From NCBI GenBank assembly GCA_037039685.1, contig JAWNGF010000002.1:2542001-2606000 (forward strand): a stretch of 64,000 nt of DNA. Reading direction: 5' to 3'. Positions within the stretch are counted from its first letter, which is position 1; every line of letters begins with the position of its first letter. Shown piece by piece: positions 35,698 through 47,882 of this stretch. The notes beneath the pieces are model-generated. The model saw only the letters and a list, made by a program, of their open reading frames with translations, ran no database searches and was not told the DNA's origin. The position numbers and the translations under genes are program-made. The DNA is from Ceratobasidium sp. AG-K (lineage: Eukaryota; Basidiomycota; Agaricomycetes; Cantharellales; Ceratobasidiaceae).

Positions 35698-37934
35698 AAC
35701 TGGTATAGGTGCGTCGGTGGCTCTTACATTCTCGACTTTGATTTGCTTACGTCGTTACGATTCTTCAGTAATACCATCCAAGTCCCCACCTTGTCGGGCA
35801 AAGCATGCACACTCTTGCGAACATCGCTCAATGCTTCCGAACTGGCCCACTACACACTTATTGTAAGCCGAGCGTACGCTCCATTCTTCCGCTCGCCTCG
35901 ACCAGGTTATGTGAGCGGCGCAAATATAATCGACATGGCTGTAGTTGGAATCTCCGCCGGCCTATTGGAAAGAAACATTTCCAGGATAGCGGACGCATAT
36001 TGGAGGGTTCATGAACAAGTAAGTCGATCGAATGCTAGTTTAAATCCCTCGTGCTGATTGAACGCGCAGGTTGCCGTTCAACAAGCAGACAGGGTTGATG
36101 GAATCAAACCGGACGGGTCGTTTCAACAACATACTGGAATCATCTACGATGGTTAGTCCGAAAATCTACCGAAGATGACATTTACTCATACAGTTGGGGT
36201 ACAGGCAATTACGGGAAAGACTTGTATGTGGATGTTATGCCCCTCAACTACATTTACAAACTTGATTTGAAGTTCCAACTCGCTTATTGAACTCGAGCTA
36301 CAAGCACTTGGAACTCAGTTCGAAGCATCCGGAGCGGTAAAACTTGCTTTCGGTTATCACCTAGGTGGCGCGCGGTGGATGACGTATACGAATGTCCTCA
36401 AGGGAGTTGTTCATTGGGATTTGGTAGGTTCCTACTCTTATTCTATTTCCGAAACTCACAAATTTGAAGTCTGTTATTGGGCGATATATCACATATCCAG
36501 TAGCTGACTTTCGGTAAGTTAGATCAGTTGCTTTTGACCCTGTCTTACTCACAACTCGGTCTAGCGCATCCACGGACCTGCGCATGGACCTCTCCCAAGT
36601 CCTTCAACTCGGTCGCGCATGGAATCAGCCACAAGTGATCCAGTTTGGGTCCGAGCTCACAGGCGAGAAAGACGATACTGCCAACTCAGGTAGCTTGATT
36701 GGAACCCGCGTATTCTGGAGTTCTGACTACATTGTACGTTTCGTAAGCAAGATGCAGCTCTTTTGCTAATCAGAAAAGAATAGGTCCACCGAACTGAAAA
36801 TACCGTGATAACGCTCAAAATGCTCTCCAACCGAACCACCACGTCCGAATGCGTCAACGAAGAAAACCCTTTCGGGTTCCATCTCTCAGATGGAGTGACA
36901 TACAGTTATTCTACGGGCGGTGAATACGAAGACATGTATGCCACGCTCGATTGGAATATCCCACCCGGAATCACAACCGATTATAATGCTACCCAGCTCG
37001 GGTGTAATACGACCGCTCGACAGGGTATCGACTCCTATGCCGGGGGTGTGAGCGGTAGAAACGTTAGCATGGGCGCGATGCGATACGTCAACCCCTTCAC
37101 TCGCTCGCTGAGCTTCTTCAAGGCCTGGTTCTTCTTTCCAGATAACGTGCAGCATGTATTGGTCTCCAACATTCACTCCAGTTCTGCCGCACCCGTGTAT
37201 TCCGTCCTAGACCAGAGGCTTTGCTCGGGAGATGTGTACAATAACGGCCAAGTCGTTTTTCCAACAGGAGCTCGACGGAAACCAACGTCCAAACTCTCTG
37301 GCACGGCGGCACTGGCTATGCGTTTACCTCCCCACGACGCGTTGGTCTCTCGCTCGAAACTAAAACTGGCAGTTGGCGCAACATCAGTCTTAGCTCTCGA
37401 CCTCCATCAACCAAGTCCATGTTCGCCGCCTGGGTTGTACACGAGCCCACCACATCGCCCCTCGAGTATTCCATCCTTCCCGCTACTCAGTCCAACCGCG
37501 ATTTCGAGTCCAAACTTGCCCGTACACGACCCCAAACGATAGTCAATTCTGCGAGCGTGAGCGCTGCGATCGACTCGCGCGCATTGGTTCTCGGCGCAGC
37601 ATTTTGGGCAACCCAGGGTGGAGGGGTCACGATCAATCAAATGGGCATTAGGGTCGAAGTTGATCGAGGGGTCGTGCTCGTTCTCGATTGGGATGATTCA
37701 GGTCGGACTAGTGGGCGGGTTAGCATTGCCGATCCAAATCATGGAGCTGGAACCGTCAATGTGCGGATCCGGTGGACTGCTGGCACGGCAGAGGAATCTG
37801 GGCGGGTGTGCATGATCAAGGAGGGGCAGTGTTTCTTTAGGAACTCCTGGGCTGACAGCGTGCTAACGCTCAGCTTGCCTCGGGGTGGGATGGCTGGTTC
37901 AGCGGTTGGTCGTCGGTTTCAAAAGAGCGGTTAA

Positions 37935-38678
37935 TGGCAGTAAAACATAATGAATCTCGATTGTGAAATATCATATTGTAAAGTCCTAGTTGCTTGAATT
38001 AGTATTAACGGCAAAGCGGTAGGGAGCCAACCCGACAGATACGACTATCCACGATATGCCCAATCTAGTCGTCAATTCTAGGGATAATCTCCTTTCGAAT
38101 GTGTATGCGCATATATGGCATTCAGTGAAGGGTTATGGCTCCACGTGATAAATTTACTGTAGCACTTCTTTGGAAGCCTTGAAGGTTTGCCCGATTATTT
38201 TCGAGAGCGCTACTCAAGATCCATCAATGGCCGAGGGATGGTGCAACGCGCGGCGAAATGCTTTGACAGGCCATGCCTTTTTGATGTGTAAGCACTTAAA
38301 TATCTACGCGCCTTGCGCTGCGGAACATCCTCCCGGAATTCTCATGCATGGGAATGGATACTAGACCTCGATTCTTCATTCTTTGCCGTGATAAATTAGC
38401 CGCATGCGCGGTTTTCTAAACCACCATCAGTAGCGATGGGACATACCAGTGGAGCCAACTGGATGAAGGCTATCCGTGACGTGTTCAATCTGTCACCAAT
38501 ATATGTCCATTCAAAAGTCTACGTGAACACGCCGTAAACGGAGGAAAGAGGAGACAAGTCATTATCCAAACAAACGGGTCCTAAAAATGCCCACGAAATG
38601 ATATAGAAGAATGTCAAACAATAGTGTCGCTGTAAATGTTTATCGGACCAAGGCAAAGCACTCTAAAATGTGCGAGAA
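37935..38678. other. intergenic between convergent PL8 copies
   Basis: 3' flanks of both lyase copies; no gene seen. Confidence 0.5.
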
Positions 38679-41468
38679 TCAATATCCTCCCCTTCTAAAT
38701 GTCCCTACGACCGTAGATCCGGCCATTCCGCCCTTCGGCAGTTTCAGAACTACCACAGCATCTTCGCCATCCAAAAATGCGGCCCTTGGCTTAAGTGCGC
38801 ACCGTCGAGCTCCACCTCTTGCCTGAGACCCCCTCGGAGCTGGGACAGGCGCCGGAATCGGGAAGCCGGTTGGATTGGCGGTTGTACGGGGATCGATCCA
38901 TCCTCTTGACCACCTCACACGAACAGTTACGTCTCCTACCCCATGACTGGGGTCGGCCACGCTTACCCGCCCGCTTGTCCTCTGCTCATTATCCCATTCG
39001 AGCACGAGCACGACTCCTCTATCCACCTCGACTCGAATTCCCATCTCGTTGATTGTGATTCCACCGCCTTGAGGCACCCAAAACGCTACACCGAGCACCA
39101 TCGCGCGGACGTCCATCGCAGCGCTGACCGTGGCCGAGTTGATTATCGTTCGAGGCCGCAGCCGTGCTTTGGACTCGAATGCAGCATTGGATCTTGTGGC
39201 GGGGAAAACCGAGTACTCGACCGGCGCGAATTCGATCCCACGGGACGGGGCGTGATGCACCCAAGCCGCAAACATATCTTTGGTATAAAACGGGGCCTTG
39301 CTTGTACCGATGTCGCGCCAGTTACCAGTCTTTGTCTCGAGTTTCAAGCCCAACTTTTGGGGATAGGTAAACGCATATCCCGTCCCAGAGTGCCAGATTG
39401 TTTGAACATCGTCCATGGTTAGGGTTCCGTTCGACGCAACCTGTTCGCCATTGACAACTACCTGTCCCCAGCGAAGCCTTTGATCTAGAACTGAATATAC
39501 TGGGGCCTTGGGTGTATTGGCTTTAACATCGGACACGAGGATATGTTGAACATTATCGGGGAAGAAAAACCACGCCTTGTGGAATCGCAGCGACCCTGTA
39601 AGAGGGTTGACGTATCGCATTGCGCCAATACTGAGGGATTGGCCGACTACTCCGCCCGCGTAGGGGTCTACGCCTTGCTGAGCCGCTGTAGCACATTCGA
39701 GAGGCGTCGCCCCATAGTCTGTTGTGATACCTGGGGGGATGTTCCAATCGAACGTAGCGAACATGTCCTCGTACTCTGCGCCGGTGGAATACGAGTACAT
39801 AACTCCGTCCGAGAGGTGGAATGTATATGGTCCTTCCGAGTTGACACATTCGGATGTAGTGGTTCGGTTCGAGAGCATCTTGAGCGTCGTCACGGTACTC
39901 GCCGTTCGATGAACCTGAAGCCAAGTTTAATCGAAACCGTGTTGGTCACGAGAGGACATACCATGTAGTCTGAGTCCCAAAAGACCCGAGTCCCCAGTAA
40001 ATCTCCAGAGTTGGCGGTCTTATCGTGCTCGCCCCATAGTTCGGCTCCAAATCGGAGTATGTCGGTTTGGTTCCACGTGTTTCCAAGCTCAAGGACCCGT
40101 AGTAGGTCCATGCGGAGGTTTGCCGATGCACTGCACGCCTCGTCAGCGTAGCAAGAACGAGGTAGTGTGGGAACTTACCGCAAACTCTCAACGGGATAGG
40201 ACACAAATCGTCCAATAACTGTCTATCCTCGAAATGAATTTAACTACGGACTTTAGTCCCGAACGTCACACGTACCAGGTCCCAGTGAACGACTTTGGTC
40301 AGAATATTTGTGAACGTCATCCATCGTGCACCACCCAGGTGCAGGCCGAACACGTCTTGGACGGCTTTGGGTGCTTCGAATTGGGTTCCTAGGGCCTGCA
40401 GTTCAAGTTCCATGAGGGAGTTGGAGCTTCGTTGATGCTCGGTAAGTTATGTGTAGGGGAAACGTATGGACATACAAGTCTTTCCCATAGTTACCTGAGC
40501 AAAACAGTGAGATTCAGTAACTTAAGGCCGGACAAGACAACGAACCGTCATATATTATGCCAGTATGTTGCTGGAAAGACCCATCCGGCTTGATTCCATC
40601 GACCCTATCGACCGCTTGGACTGTAACCTGTGCTCACGTGAATTAGCATTATCAAAAGGCATCCACGTCAACGTACCTGCTCCCTCACTCTTGCGTATGC
40701 ATCCGCGACCTTAGTTGCATTTCTCTCTAGTAACCCCGCTGACATTCCGATCACGGCCATGTCTATCACGTTCGCGCCGCTCACGTATCCAGGATAAGGC
40801 GTACGCAAGAACGGAGCAAACGAGCGCCCGGCAATAAGTGTGCAATTACCCAGTTCTGTTGGCGATAGTGTTGAGCGCAGAAGCGTGCATGCCTAGCCTA
40901 GCCGGGTGGGTACTTGGATCACATTGCTTCCAAACCGTTAATGCCACAAATTTGAGTCAAGGAGGCCAGGGCCTACCTATACCAGTTTGTATTCCACATT
41001 CCTGGAGTTGCGCATGAACATCTCGCCTGCCCGCCAGGTAGAAAATCCCGGTCCATACAAGTCGCGTCCTTGTAATCGTTCGCAAACCAGAATTCCATTG
41101 CTCTTTGGATGGCAGTGCGCAATGCCGGCGAGTTGAAGTGTGGGCCGGGAGTAGAAAACGCAGCAGCCATTTCCAGGATACGTTGCCAGTGGCCACCGGC
41201 TGGCCAACTGGAGCGTCGAGCGGCGCATCCGGCTGTGTAGTCTATTGTAGTCCAACTACCGGTTGGTTGGAGAGTGGTAATGCTACAACCAGTAAATACC
41301 AAAAGCACGACAAAATGATAATTTAACCTACTATTGTTGGACTTTGGTAATAGAAGGTTTAACCTTCGACAAAATGAATTCGACTTGTCGCTCATAGATT
41401 ATGTCGATGTCGTTGGCGCAAACCTGCGACGCGAGGACCGCCAACGACGCGAGTTTTAAGAGACGCAT
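38679..41468 (-). pseudogene. PL8 polysaccharide lyase with in-frame TAG
   Basis: Nine exons: 41468-41332, 41282-40977, 40926-40677, 40627-40546, 40494-40476, 40426-40276, 40222-40179, 40130-39962, 39914-38679, 797 aa. All splices fit, and five internal exons have the same lengths as in the plus copy. A signal peptide (MRLLKLASLAVLASQVCA) precedes GSWTTIDYTAGC, GYVSGANVIDMA (Asn200), PDGSFQQHTGIIYDGNYGKD (His252, Tyr261) and NIPPGITTDYGATPLE. Codon 159 (40895-40893) is TAG where the plus copy has AAA (Lys), in the middle of the conserved helical domain. Either the allele is dead, the base is an assembly error, or it is read through; the rest of the frame is intact, so the stop is recent or false. 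The segment before the final 50 residues (Pro-rich, PIPAPVPAPRG) is absent from the plus copy. Confidence 0.85.
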
Positions 41469-42487
41469 CGTTGAAGTAAGAGAAAATGGTCAAAAGAGTG
41501 GCGCGGTTGTTGTGGATAGGAAGAGATAAGAATGTGGTATATTAGTCCATTTTGTTTTGTGAACGCTGCCTCGTGTTGATCGTGGTTCGGTTGCTCCACG
41601 CCGGGTCTGGATCTTTGAAATTAGGCGCTTGGTGTATTTGAAATCCCTCTCGGCCTGGACCTTTTCAACAACCTATACGGGAATCCCAACGTGGTTCTAG
41701 CAAAGCGTCAATTCAGCCTAAGGAATAGGATAAATCGTACAATAGCGATACTTGATCTCTGTTACGACCGCAGATTGGCTTCTTGGAATTGAGAAAACCT
41801 CCAGCAACCGGTGGCCTCCATGCGGACTTGACCCTAGAAAAATCCCTGATGATACTCCTCCACCGAGAAAGACCGAATATCTCGGGCTATCTATGCGTTC
41901 ATTCTACGTGACTCTGGCTATCCAGGTGGCTTACTTATCTTTCAGAAATGAGGATATCCGAAATTCAAGCTTCCGAGCGTCATTCAGTGGTGCAGAACGA
42001 CCATCATCCGAGCTCTGCTTTACAGCCGCTAACAAGCAATTTTTGTTTTGCCCAGAGCTGCCCTGGGCGATCTTTAATGAAGCACTCGGCACCAGGAATA
42101 GGGTAGCACAGTCGAGTCGCCCGGCTGATTATAATAACTCCAAATATGTATAAATGGTGCTCAACGATTACTGTAGCTTCACTCAATACCACCTTCGCTC
42201 TCAGGCTGCTTGCACCTTTATGCAGCGCTCCTTGTTCACTACGCCTGCCACTTTCCACAAGGGAATTGAATCCTGTTTTTGGAGGGTTTGCTATCCAACC
42301 CGAGAGATGTTCGTTTCTGTTTGGTCTCTCCACAGAAGGCTCCTCTAAAATCGAGGATTCGTCTCAATCCCTGATTCAGGACATCGAAAATGTGGAAGTG
42401 TAACAGTAGTCTGATTGACATCCATAGCTTATTCGCGCAACCGTTTTGAACTATCTATGTCTCAGTCACAAGTTGTACATTCTCATC
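41469..42487. other. intergenic
   Basis: Promoter of the minus-strand PL8 gene and 3' flank of the methyltransferase gene. The longest frame, 41752-42153 (+), shows no domain or splice support. Confidence 0.45.
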
Positions 42488-43805
42488 TCAGGGGTCATCA
42501 CTTCGCATTTTCGTAGCATACACAGCATACATCTTTGTTAGAGTGCATTTGTCTGGTTCCATGAGTTCTTGGATCGTCGCATCGACCAGAGAGTTGGCCT
42601 CTTCAACGCTTATCCCCGTCTCACAGAGCAAGCCTACCGAGTCCCGTAGGGAAGTCTCATACACGTAACTTATCACTGGAACCATGTGAGGATCGACATT
42701 GGCGACACAGGGATAACCCTCATGCAAGTATGCCCAGGCCACTTTGACGTCCGTATGAATTCGCTCGAATCCTCTTGGTTGACTCGTGCCCTCCCACATA
42801 TCAGAGTCCGGGGAGAGCCACTGCTGAAGTTTGGTACATGCGTCTGGGTCGGCACCAGTTCTTCTCATTGCATCACGGACGAGGTCCACAAAGTGGCACC
42901 CAATTGGGTTGGTAGTGCGAGCGAGTTTAGAGTGATCTCCGGGATCCCAGAAACCCAAGCAAGACTCGCGCAAGTGAATGAGCCCGCCGGGGCGAAGTAC
43001 GCGGTAAGCCTCGAGTAAGAGCTCTTGGTAGTTCTTGACCTAGAAACTCATCGTTATTGATACCACTACGTCGACTTCGGGTTCTAGGCACTGACCATCA
43101 ATAATCCCATATTCACGAATACAATGTCCTGAGAATCGCTCTCCACTAAGAGTCCTTCTGAAATATCGTACACCTCAAAAATAATGTTTGCACGAGGTAT
43201 ATGCGGAGCGAATGGTCCTATGTCCAGGCTTCTAAACTGAACGTGCGGGAATTCTGTTGCCATCTCTTGAACCCTGCAGCCTGGACTTTAGAATCGCCGC
43301 GCTTAGTTTTAACTACAACTTACCATCCTCCTCCCCTCGTTCCTATCTCCAAGGCATGACGCCTCATTCCCACTCCTGGTTCAGAATTCAAAATATCTTT
43401 GACTGGGCCGAAATAATTTTCCCCGTACGTGTACTTCAGCACCACATGACCCAATATGTCCCGCCTCGTGTCACCCGCCGGCAACCACCGAAGAGCGTTT
43501 TCGCTGGCGGGAAACTGTTGCCCCCGGTGGGAGATAAAGTAATCTACTTGCATCGTCATACCGGTAATTGGTGTGATAACGGATCAACAATACTCACCTG
43601 GTACTTGATCTGACCATATGGTGGTTGCGGATGTGGTGGAGTCGGTCTCAGACGTGATATCTGAAATCGAATCGGTATGTTGAGTGGGAACTACTTGATA
43701 TACTACCCCCTCAGTCTCGGGATCATAAACTGGATAAGCCGAGAGACTCAATGGGGTTGGGTGGTTTGTGGGGGAAGAACCGGGGTCATGGTCATCATCA
43801 AACAT
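42488..43805 (-). CDS. class I SAM-dependent methyltransferase
   Basis: Four exons: 43805-43598, 43546-43324, 43273-43096, 43039-42488, 386 aa; introns 50-56 nt with matching phases. The N-terminal ~70 residues are Ser/Thr/Asp-rich. The Rossmann core shows motif I ALEIGTRGGGWVQEMATEFP, a following FRSLDIGPF (acidic strand-2 position), then EVYDISEG, DIVFVNMGLLM, and the motif LLLEAYRVLRPGGLIHLRES. This fits LaeA/UbiE-type small-molecule methyltransferases, common in fungi; substrate unknown. The frame stays open upstream of the ATG to the edge of the adjacent transposon (GGRQGSGNIRVIPDPGKVFE), so the gene may have lost its original 5' end to that insertion. Confidence 0.8.
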
Positions 43806-43877
43806 CCTGTTGCGCGCTTCGAAGACCTTTCCAGGGTCTGGGATGACTCTGATGTTGCCAGAACCTTGTCGGCCACC

Positions 43878-43898
43878 TATTAGTGGGGACCGGCAATC
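43878..43898. repeat. left TSD (TATTA) and 16-bp TIR
   Basis: TATTA at 43878-43882 followed by GTGGGGACCGGCAATC. The exact complement ends the element at the other side, followed by TATTA. Confidence 0.88.
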
Positions 43899-44282
43899 CC
43901 ATAGTACACGTAAGCTTTTGATGGGGCATGCGGTTGGGCAGGTTTTGAGTAATAACCAATTCTCACGCTCATTTCAATGGGATACCGTTCTGCAGCCCGA
44001 AAGAGTGAGATTCGGGTCATATATGCTGTACCTAATTAAACAAAAAATTGCCCAGTGGGCATCGACTGGTGAATATACTCCGTTTCCGCTCCGGTGCGGC
44101 CAATGTGAACATAAACAGCAGAAATACCCTTCGCAAAAAAATATTCAAACCAGTCGTTGCCCTCTATATGCTATATATGCACCGTCAAACTTGTCAGATT
44201 CGTTAAAATGAAGTTGTCGCGGGCTGCGGAGTGTTTGGGATGAATCTGGTGTTTTCATGCAAATTCTAGCATGATGACCGCT

Positions 44283-44289
44283 TATATAA
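44283..44289 (+). promoter_or_regulatory. TATA box of transposon gene
   Basis: TATATAA lies 74 nt upstream of the ATG of the transposon gene, followed by a C/T-rich leader; typical spacing for a short fungal 5' UTR. Confidence 0.5.
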
Positions 44290-44362
44290 GCTGGCAGGCT
44301 CAGTCCCCCAGCGACACTTCTCTATTTCCACCACCACCTCACCGGTGCTGTCATCCTGATTA

Positions 44363-47300
44363 ATGGCAAAATACAACACACGCCCAAGGAAAGGTCGATT
44401 AGCTCGACAGAAAGCAGCACATACTCGGACGCGATTGCCTTCCGGGTGCTTTCAAGGAGGTCCGAACGACGCCGTTGACTTGGAGATTGGCAGTTTGCAT
44501 GGTGGAACACTAGATACAACACTTGGACCCTATAATGTAACTACTGTGAAGATGGTGCTTGATGAGAGAAAGAAACAATATGATAAGCTCAAAAATCGTC
44601 ACAAGAGTGCCATACAAAGAGAGAAACGGGCCAAAGGAAAGGTATACCAATTAAGATACTTGTAAATCACCAATATCTAATCTTGTACATTCATAGGTTC
44701 AAAATCTACTGGCGCAATCGAGTATTATCGAGGGGCAACTGTCAAGTGCATTCAACGCACGAGATATTGCCAAAAACACACTCGAAAGACTCCAAAAACA
44801 GGCGAATATTCAACAGGAAGAAATATCGACACTTCGAGATGATGTATGCGAGCTAGAAGAGCTTGTTACAAAAAGCTCTAAAGCACTCGTAGCAATGGCT
44901 ATGGAACTACGAAGCAAGTCGCTTAAGACCCAGAGCCTTGAGGGACACCTAACATCGATGCAGCGGACATGCAATGCGCTCCGAAGAAGAATTTCGCGAG
45001 GGCAAGCACGAGTCAAGAATTCAGCTGAAGTCAGCTCGGACAACTCGGAAAACCGCATTGATCGGTATTATCTCAAGAATAAGTCTGGGATTATTCAGCC
45101 CAAGGCTCGAGATATGCTACGAAGGCCTTCCTGCGAAGGGATCGCAACAGAGCGCCTATCTAATGTTGTCAATATTGTTTCCGAAACATTGGGGATTGAC
45201 ATTGTTGGGTCTTTCAGTGCTCGAAGCGTAGCGCGGATTATGTTGGAGGGACTAGTCCAAGCTCAAATGCAGGTCGCTCACGAGATGGAACAGGCAGAAT
45301 GTAAGTCATTGGTACATGTAATCGCATATACTCAGTAAACTCACATAATAACATCAGATATCACTATATGTGGCGATGGTACGAGCATAAGAAATCAACA
45401 ACACGAGGCAAAAGCCATATCAATTCGGATGCCTCAAAATCATGACGCCAGCAACTGTAATCAGGCCACATTAACTAGTGCTCTACCGTTGGTGCGATCG
45501 TTGGGGGTGCATAAAGCAGCAAACCACACCGCAAAGCAACAGCTTCACGGATGGATCAGTGCTCTTGACTCCTGTTGCGATATATACAAGCGAAGCCCAC
45601 TTGGACAGAGCAAACAAATCGGTAGCAAACTAATCGCCCAGAAATTGCGTGGGGTTCTAACGGACCACGCAGCCGACCAGAGGCGCCTCCACGAGCTGCT
45701 CTTACAATGGAAAAAGAGCTGCGATCGTGAAGTTCGGGCAGCAACAGCTTTAAAGACAATGACAACAGAAGAGCAGCTATATGCGCTGTCAAACTACATG
45801 GACAGTGCGACAGAATATGTTGATGACTGGCGGTCGCTTCCGAGTGATCAACAGGGGGCTCTCATGCACGATGCTTGGCTGGCACTAGCAGCTGAGATAG
45901 GCGAGTCTGAGTTTCGGAAACTTAACCCAGAAACTCAGTTCGACATCGATTTTGTTGCCTGGTCCGGTTGTTGTATGCATAAAGAGCTGAATGCGGTTAA
46001 AGGCGGGGCTGCTGAAATGGCACAAGTGTGGGAAAACCTCAAGCTAGAGCCTCCGCTAGTACTCAGGAATAAATACGAGGCCAAAATACGATCAAATTTG
46101 CCTCATGATCGCTTGAACCGCGGCGGCATCAAGCTAGCAAGTTTGGCTGGCGCCCTGTTTAGACATAAGGACGAGAAAAAAGGCTATCAACAGAGTGTAG
46201 ATAACTCATTTGAGGTATGTAATTTGATAGTATACCTGTCGTATATCTGATGTTAAAATTCATTTCAGGAAACCTATGGGTACTCGAAGCGGTTTCCTGA
46301 TACCAGTAATACACGGTACGGGTCTTACTGTGACGCTGCAACAGAGCTATTGCTTCATAAGGAGAAATACCTTGATCTCTTGGATACCACACGTCTTGCG
46401 AAAAACATACCCGAATTCGTTAATATCGAGACTAATGTGTCCGATGCACTCAAAGATATATCCACACTAACCGAACTTGCAGTCCTAGCCTTGTATGCAC
46501 AGGCTGTAGGTCACCCGTATATGCGCCAGGTTCGTACCCCAGGGTTGAATGCGCTGGACCTTGGACCAATGCATACCCAGGTCAAAGAGTACTGTAGGAT
46601 GGTCAAGCAAAATCCCGACCTTCTACTTGGGTCCGATATGTCGACTACCTATGGTACATTTGATGGGAAACAATGGGATAGGCCCGACATCATGTATTGT
46701 GTGCTATCCCTGATGCCACAGCTCCCAAATATACGCCCCGTTCTTGCTGCGTTCTTTGACGGAGCGCTGCAGACCTGGGAGCGGTTTACTGTCGAGTTTG
46801 ACGATGGCGGGCTAATTGCTAAGTCTACATTGGACCAGCGGCATAGTGCCTGGATGGCTCCTACAAACGATGTCAGCGAGGGGGCACTGGGTCAATGTCG
46901 CCAGATATTGCGCCGGGCACCAACAATGACGGATAACCAACGTAATGCTCGGGCAATGTGGAAACGGAATAATACCTACAACTGGGCAAATAAAACACTT
47001 ACCAGCCCAGACGAGACGTTTGTTCGAGAAGAGGCTCGACAACTCGATGCAAGTGGAGCTAGTCGAAAAGTTCGCTCCGAGTTGAATGCCGCATTGGAAG
47101 AGCGAGCCAAGCTCGGCCGGGCTCGACTGAAGAAAACGGCTGAACGGAGATTAGCTCAAGAAGAAAAAATGTCAAGGGTTCAGCTGTTAAACAATGCAAC
47201 ATATGACGAGTTGGCTTCCAGGAGTCTCACGGAGATTGATCTCCAAATTGACAAACTACGCCAGGTGGGGGGGAACCAGATTATTCGTGCCCGTAGCACG

Positions 47301-47492
47301 ATCGGGAATAAACAGGCTAAGATAAAGGCGCTACTAACGGGTTTCGAACAGCTGAAACTCCGCTTTGGCGACACCGCACCGATGAGAGAGCAAGACTTAC
47401 CAAATGATTTCACCACAGATGTTGGCGTCGCTTCAGAGAGGTGCGGTCCGGAGGATTTGGAGATGCTGTTTGATGATGAGCCCGTTCTTTGA
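44363..47492 (+). CDS. transposase-like protein, unrecognised family
   Basis: Four exons: 44363-44641, 44697-45300, 45358-46214, 46269-47492, 987 aa, all phases consistent. Residues 1-60 are basic. Residues ~75-200 are a Lys/Gln/Glu coiled coil. After ~300 comes a likely catalytic core: TICGDGTSIRNQQHEAKAI (strand-like with conserved Asp), LRGVLTDHAADQRRLHELLL, FVAWSGCCMHKELNAVKGGA, ELAVLALYAQAVGHPYMRQV, then WMAPTNDVSEGALGQCRQIL. The C-terminal ~150 residues are another coiled coil. An Asp, a later DHAADQ and an acidic helical motif are what a DDE/RNase H-like transposase would show, but I do not recognise the family. Its position as the only gene inside a TIR element is the main evidence that it is the transposase. 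Confidence 0.75.
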
Positions 47493-47665
47493 TGTCGTTG
47501 TAGCCGCAAAAATGTAGTTTATTATTGTACACATATCATATCATTGGTTTTATATACACAGTGCGTCTAAATACCGAGAATTGAAGGAGGCACGCTACGT
47601 TCGAGGTGTGCCCTATGAAAGATCGAATTTGTCCTGTCACGTGATACTGACACGCCTCGCATGGT

Positions 47666-47686
47666 GATTGCCGGTCCCCACTATTA
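47666..47686. repeat. right TIR and TSD (TATTA)
   Basis: GATTGCCGGTCCCCAC at 47666-47681 followed by TATTA at 47682-47686. Confidence 0.88.
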
Positions 47687-47882
47687 GGGATGGCCAACGT
47701 GTATTGCTGACGAGGAAGACACCTACGGTTCGGTTCTGCACGTGATATTCTATTTCTGCGTTGCCTAGAGCGTGAATTTGCAATCATAGGGTAGCAGAGG
47801 AGGACGATCAGCTCAATCGAGCTCCACCGGTACTTGGCCATGACCTGCTTGACCCACTTTGCGACTTTCTCTCGACATCGAC

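Larger units (their letters stand above)
34174..37934 (+). pseudogene. PL8 polysaccharide lyase, disrupted copy
   Basis: Exons: 34174-34319, 34370-34664 plus 35698-35708 (split by an insertion), 35769-36018, 36070-36151, 36205-36223, 36273-36423, 36470-36513, 36565-36733, then 36784-37934. The start encodes a signal peptide (MSFPGVVFLGVLAGSASLIR). Family 8 landmarks are kept: GTWGAIDYTAGC, GYVSGANIIDMA (catalytic Asn), PDGSFQQHTGIIYDGNYGKD (catalytic His and Tyr nine apart) and EDMYATLDWNIPPGITTDY. Two defects: about 1.03 kb of unrelated DNA inside exon 2, and a net one-base loss between 37225 and 37300, so VQTLWHGGTGYAFT and everything after reads in another frame. PL8 enzymes cleave uronic-acid polysaccharides by beta-elimination outside the cell. 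Confidence 0.82.
43883..47681. mobile_element. 3.8-kb TIR DNA transposon, unassigned family
   Basis: A 3799-bp element bounded by perfect 16-bp terminal inverted repeats and a 5-bp TATTA direct duplication. It contains one large plus-strand gene of four exons with its own TATA box, and little else. Intact TIRs, TSD and reading frame suggest recent movement. The short TSD does not by itself decide the superfamily. It lies at the 5' end of the methyltransferase gene and 196 bp upstream of the potassium channel ORF. Confidence 0.82.

Noticed and set aside
41752..42153. 133-codon plus-strand frame
   Set aside because: No domain, splice sites or homologous copy; left as intergenic.
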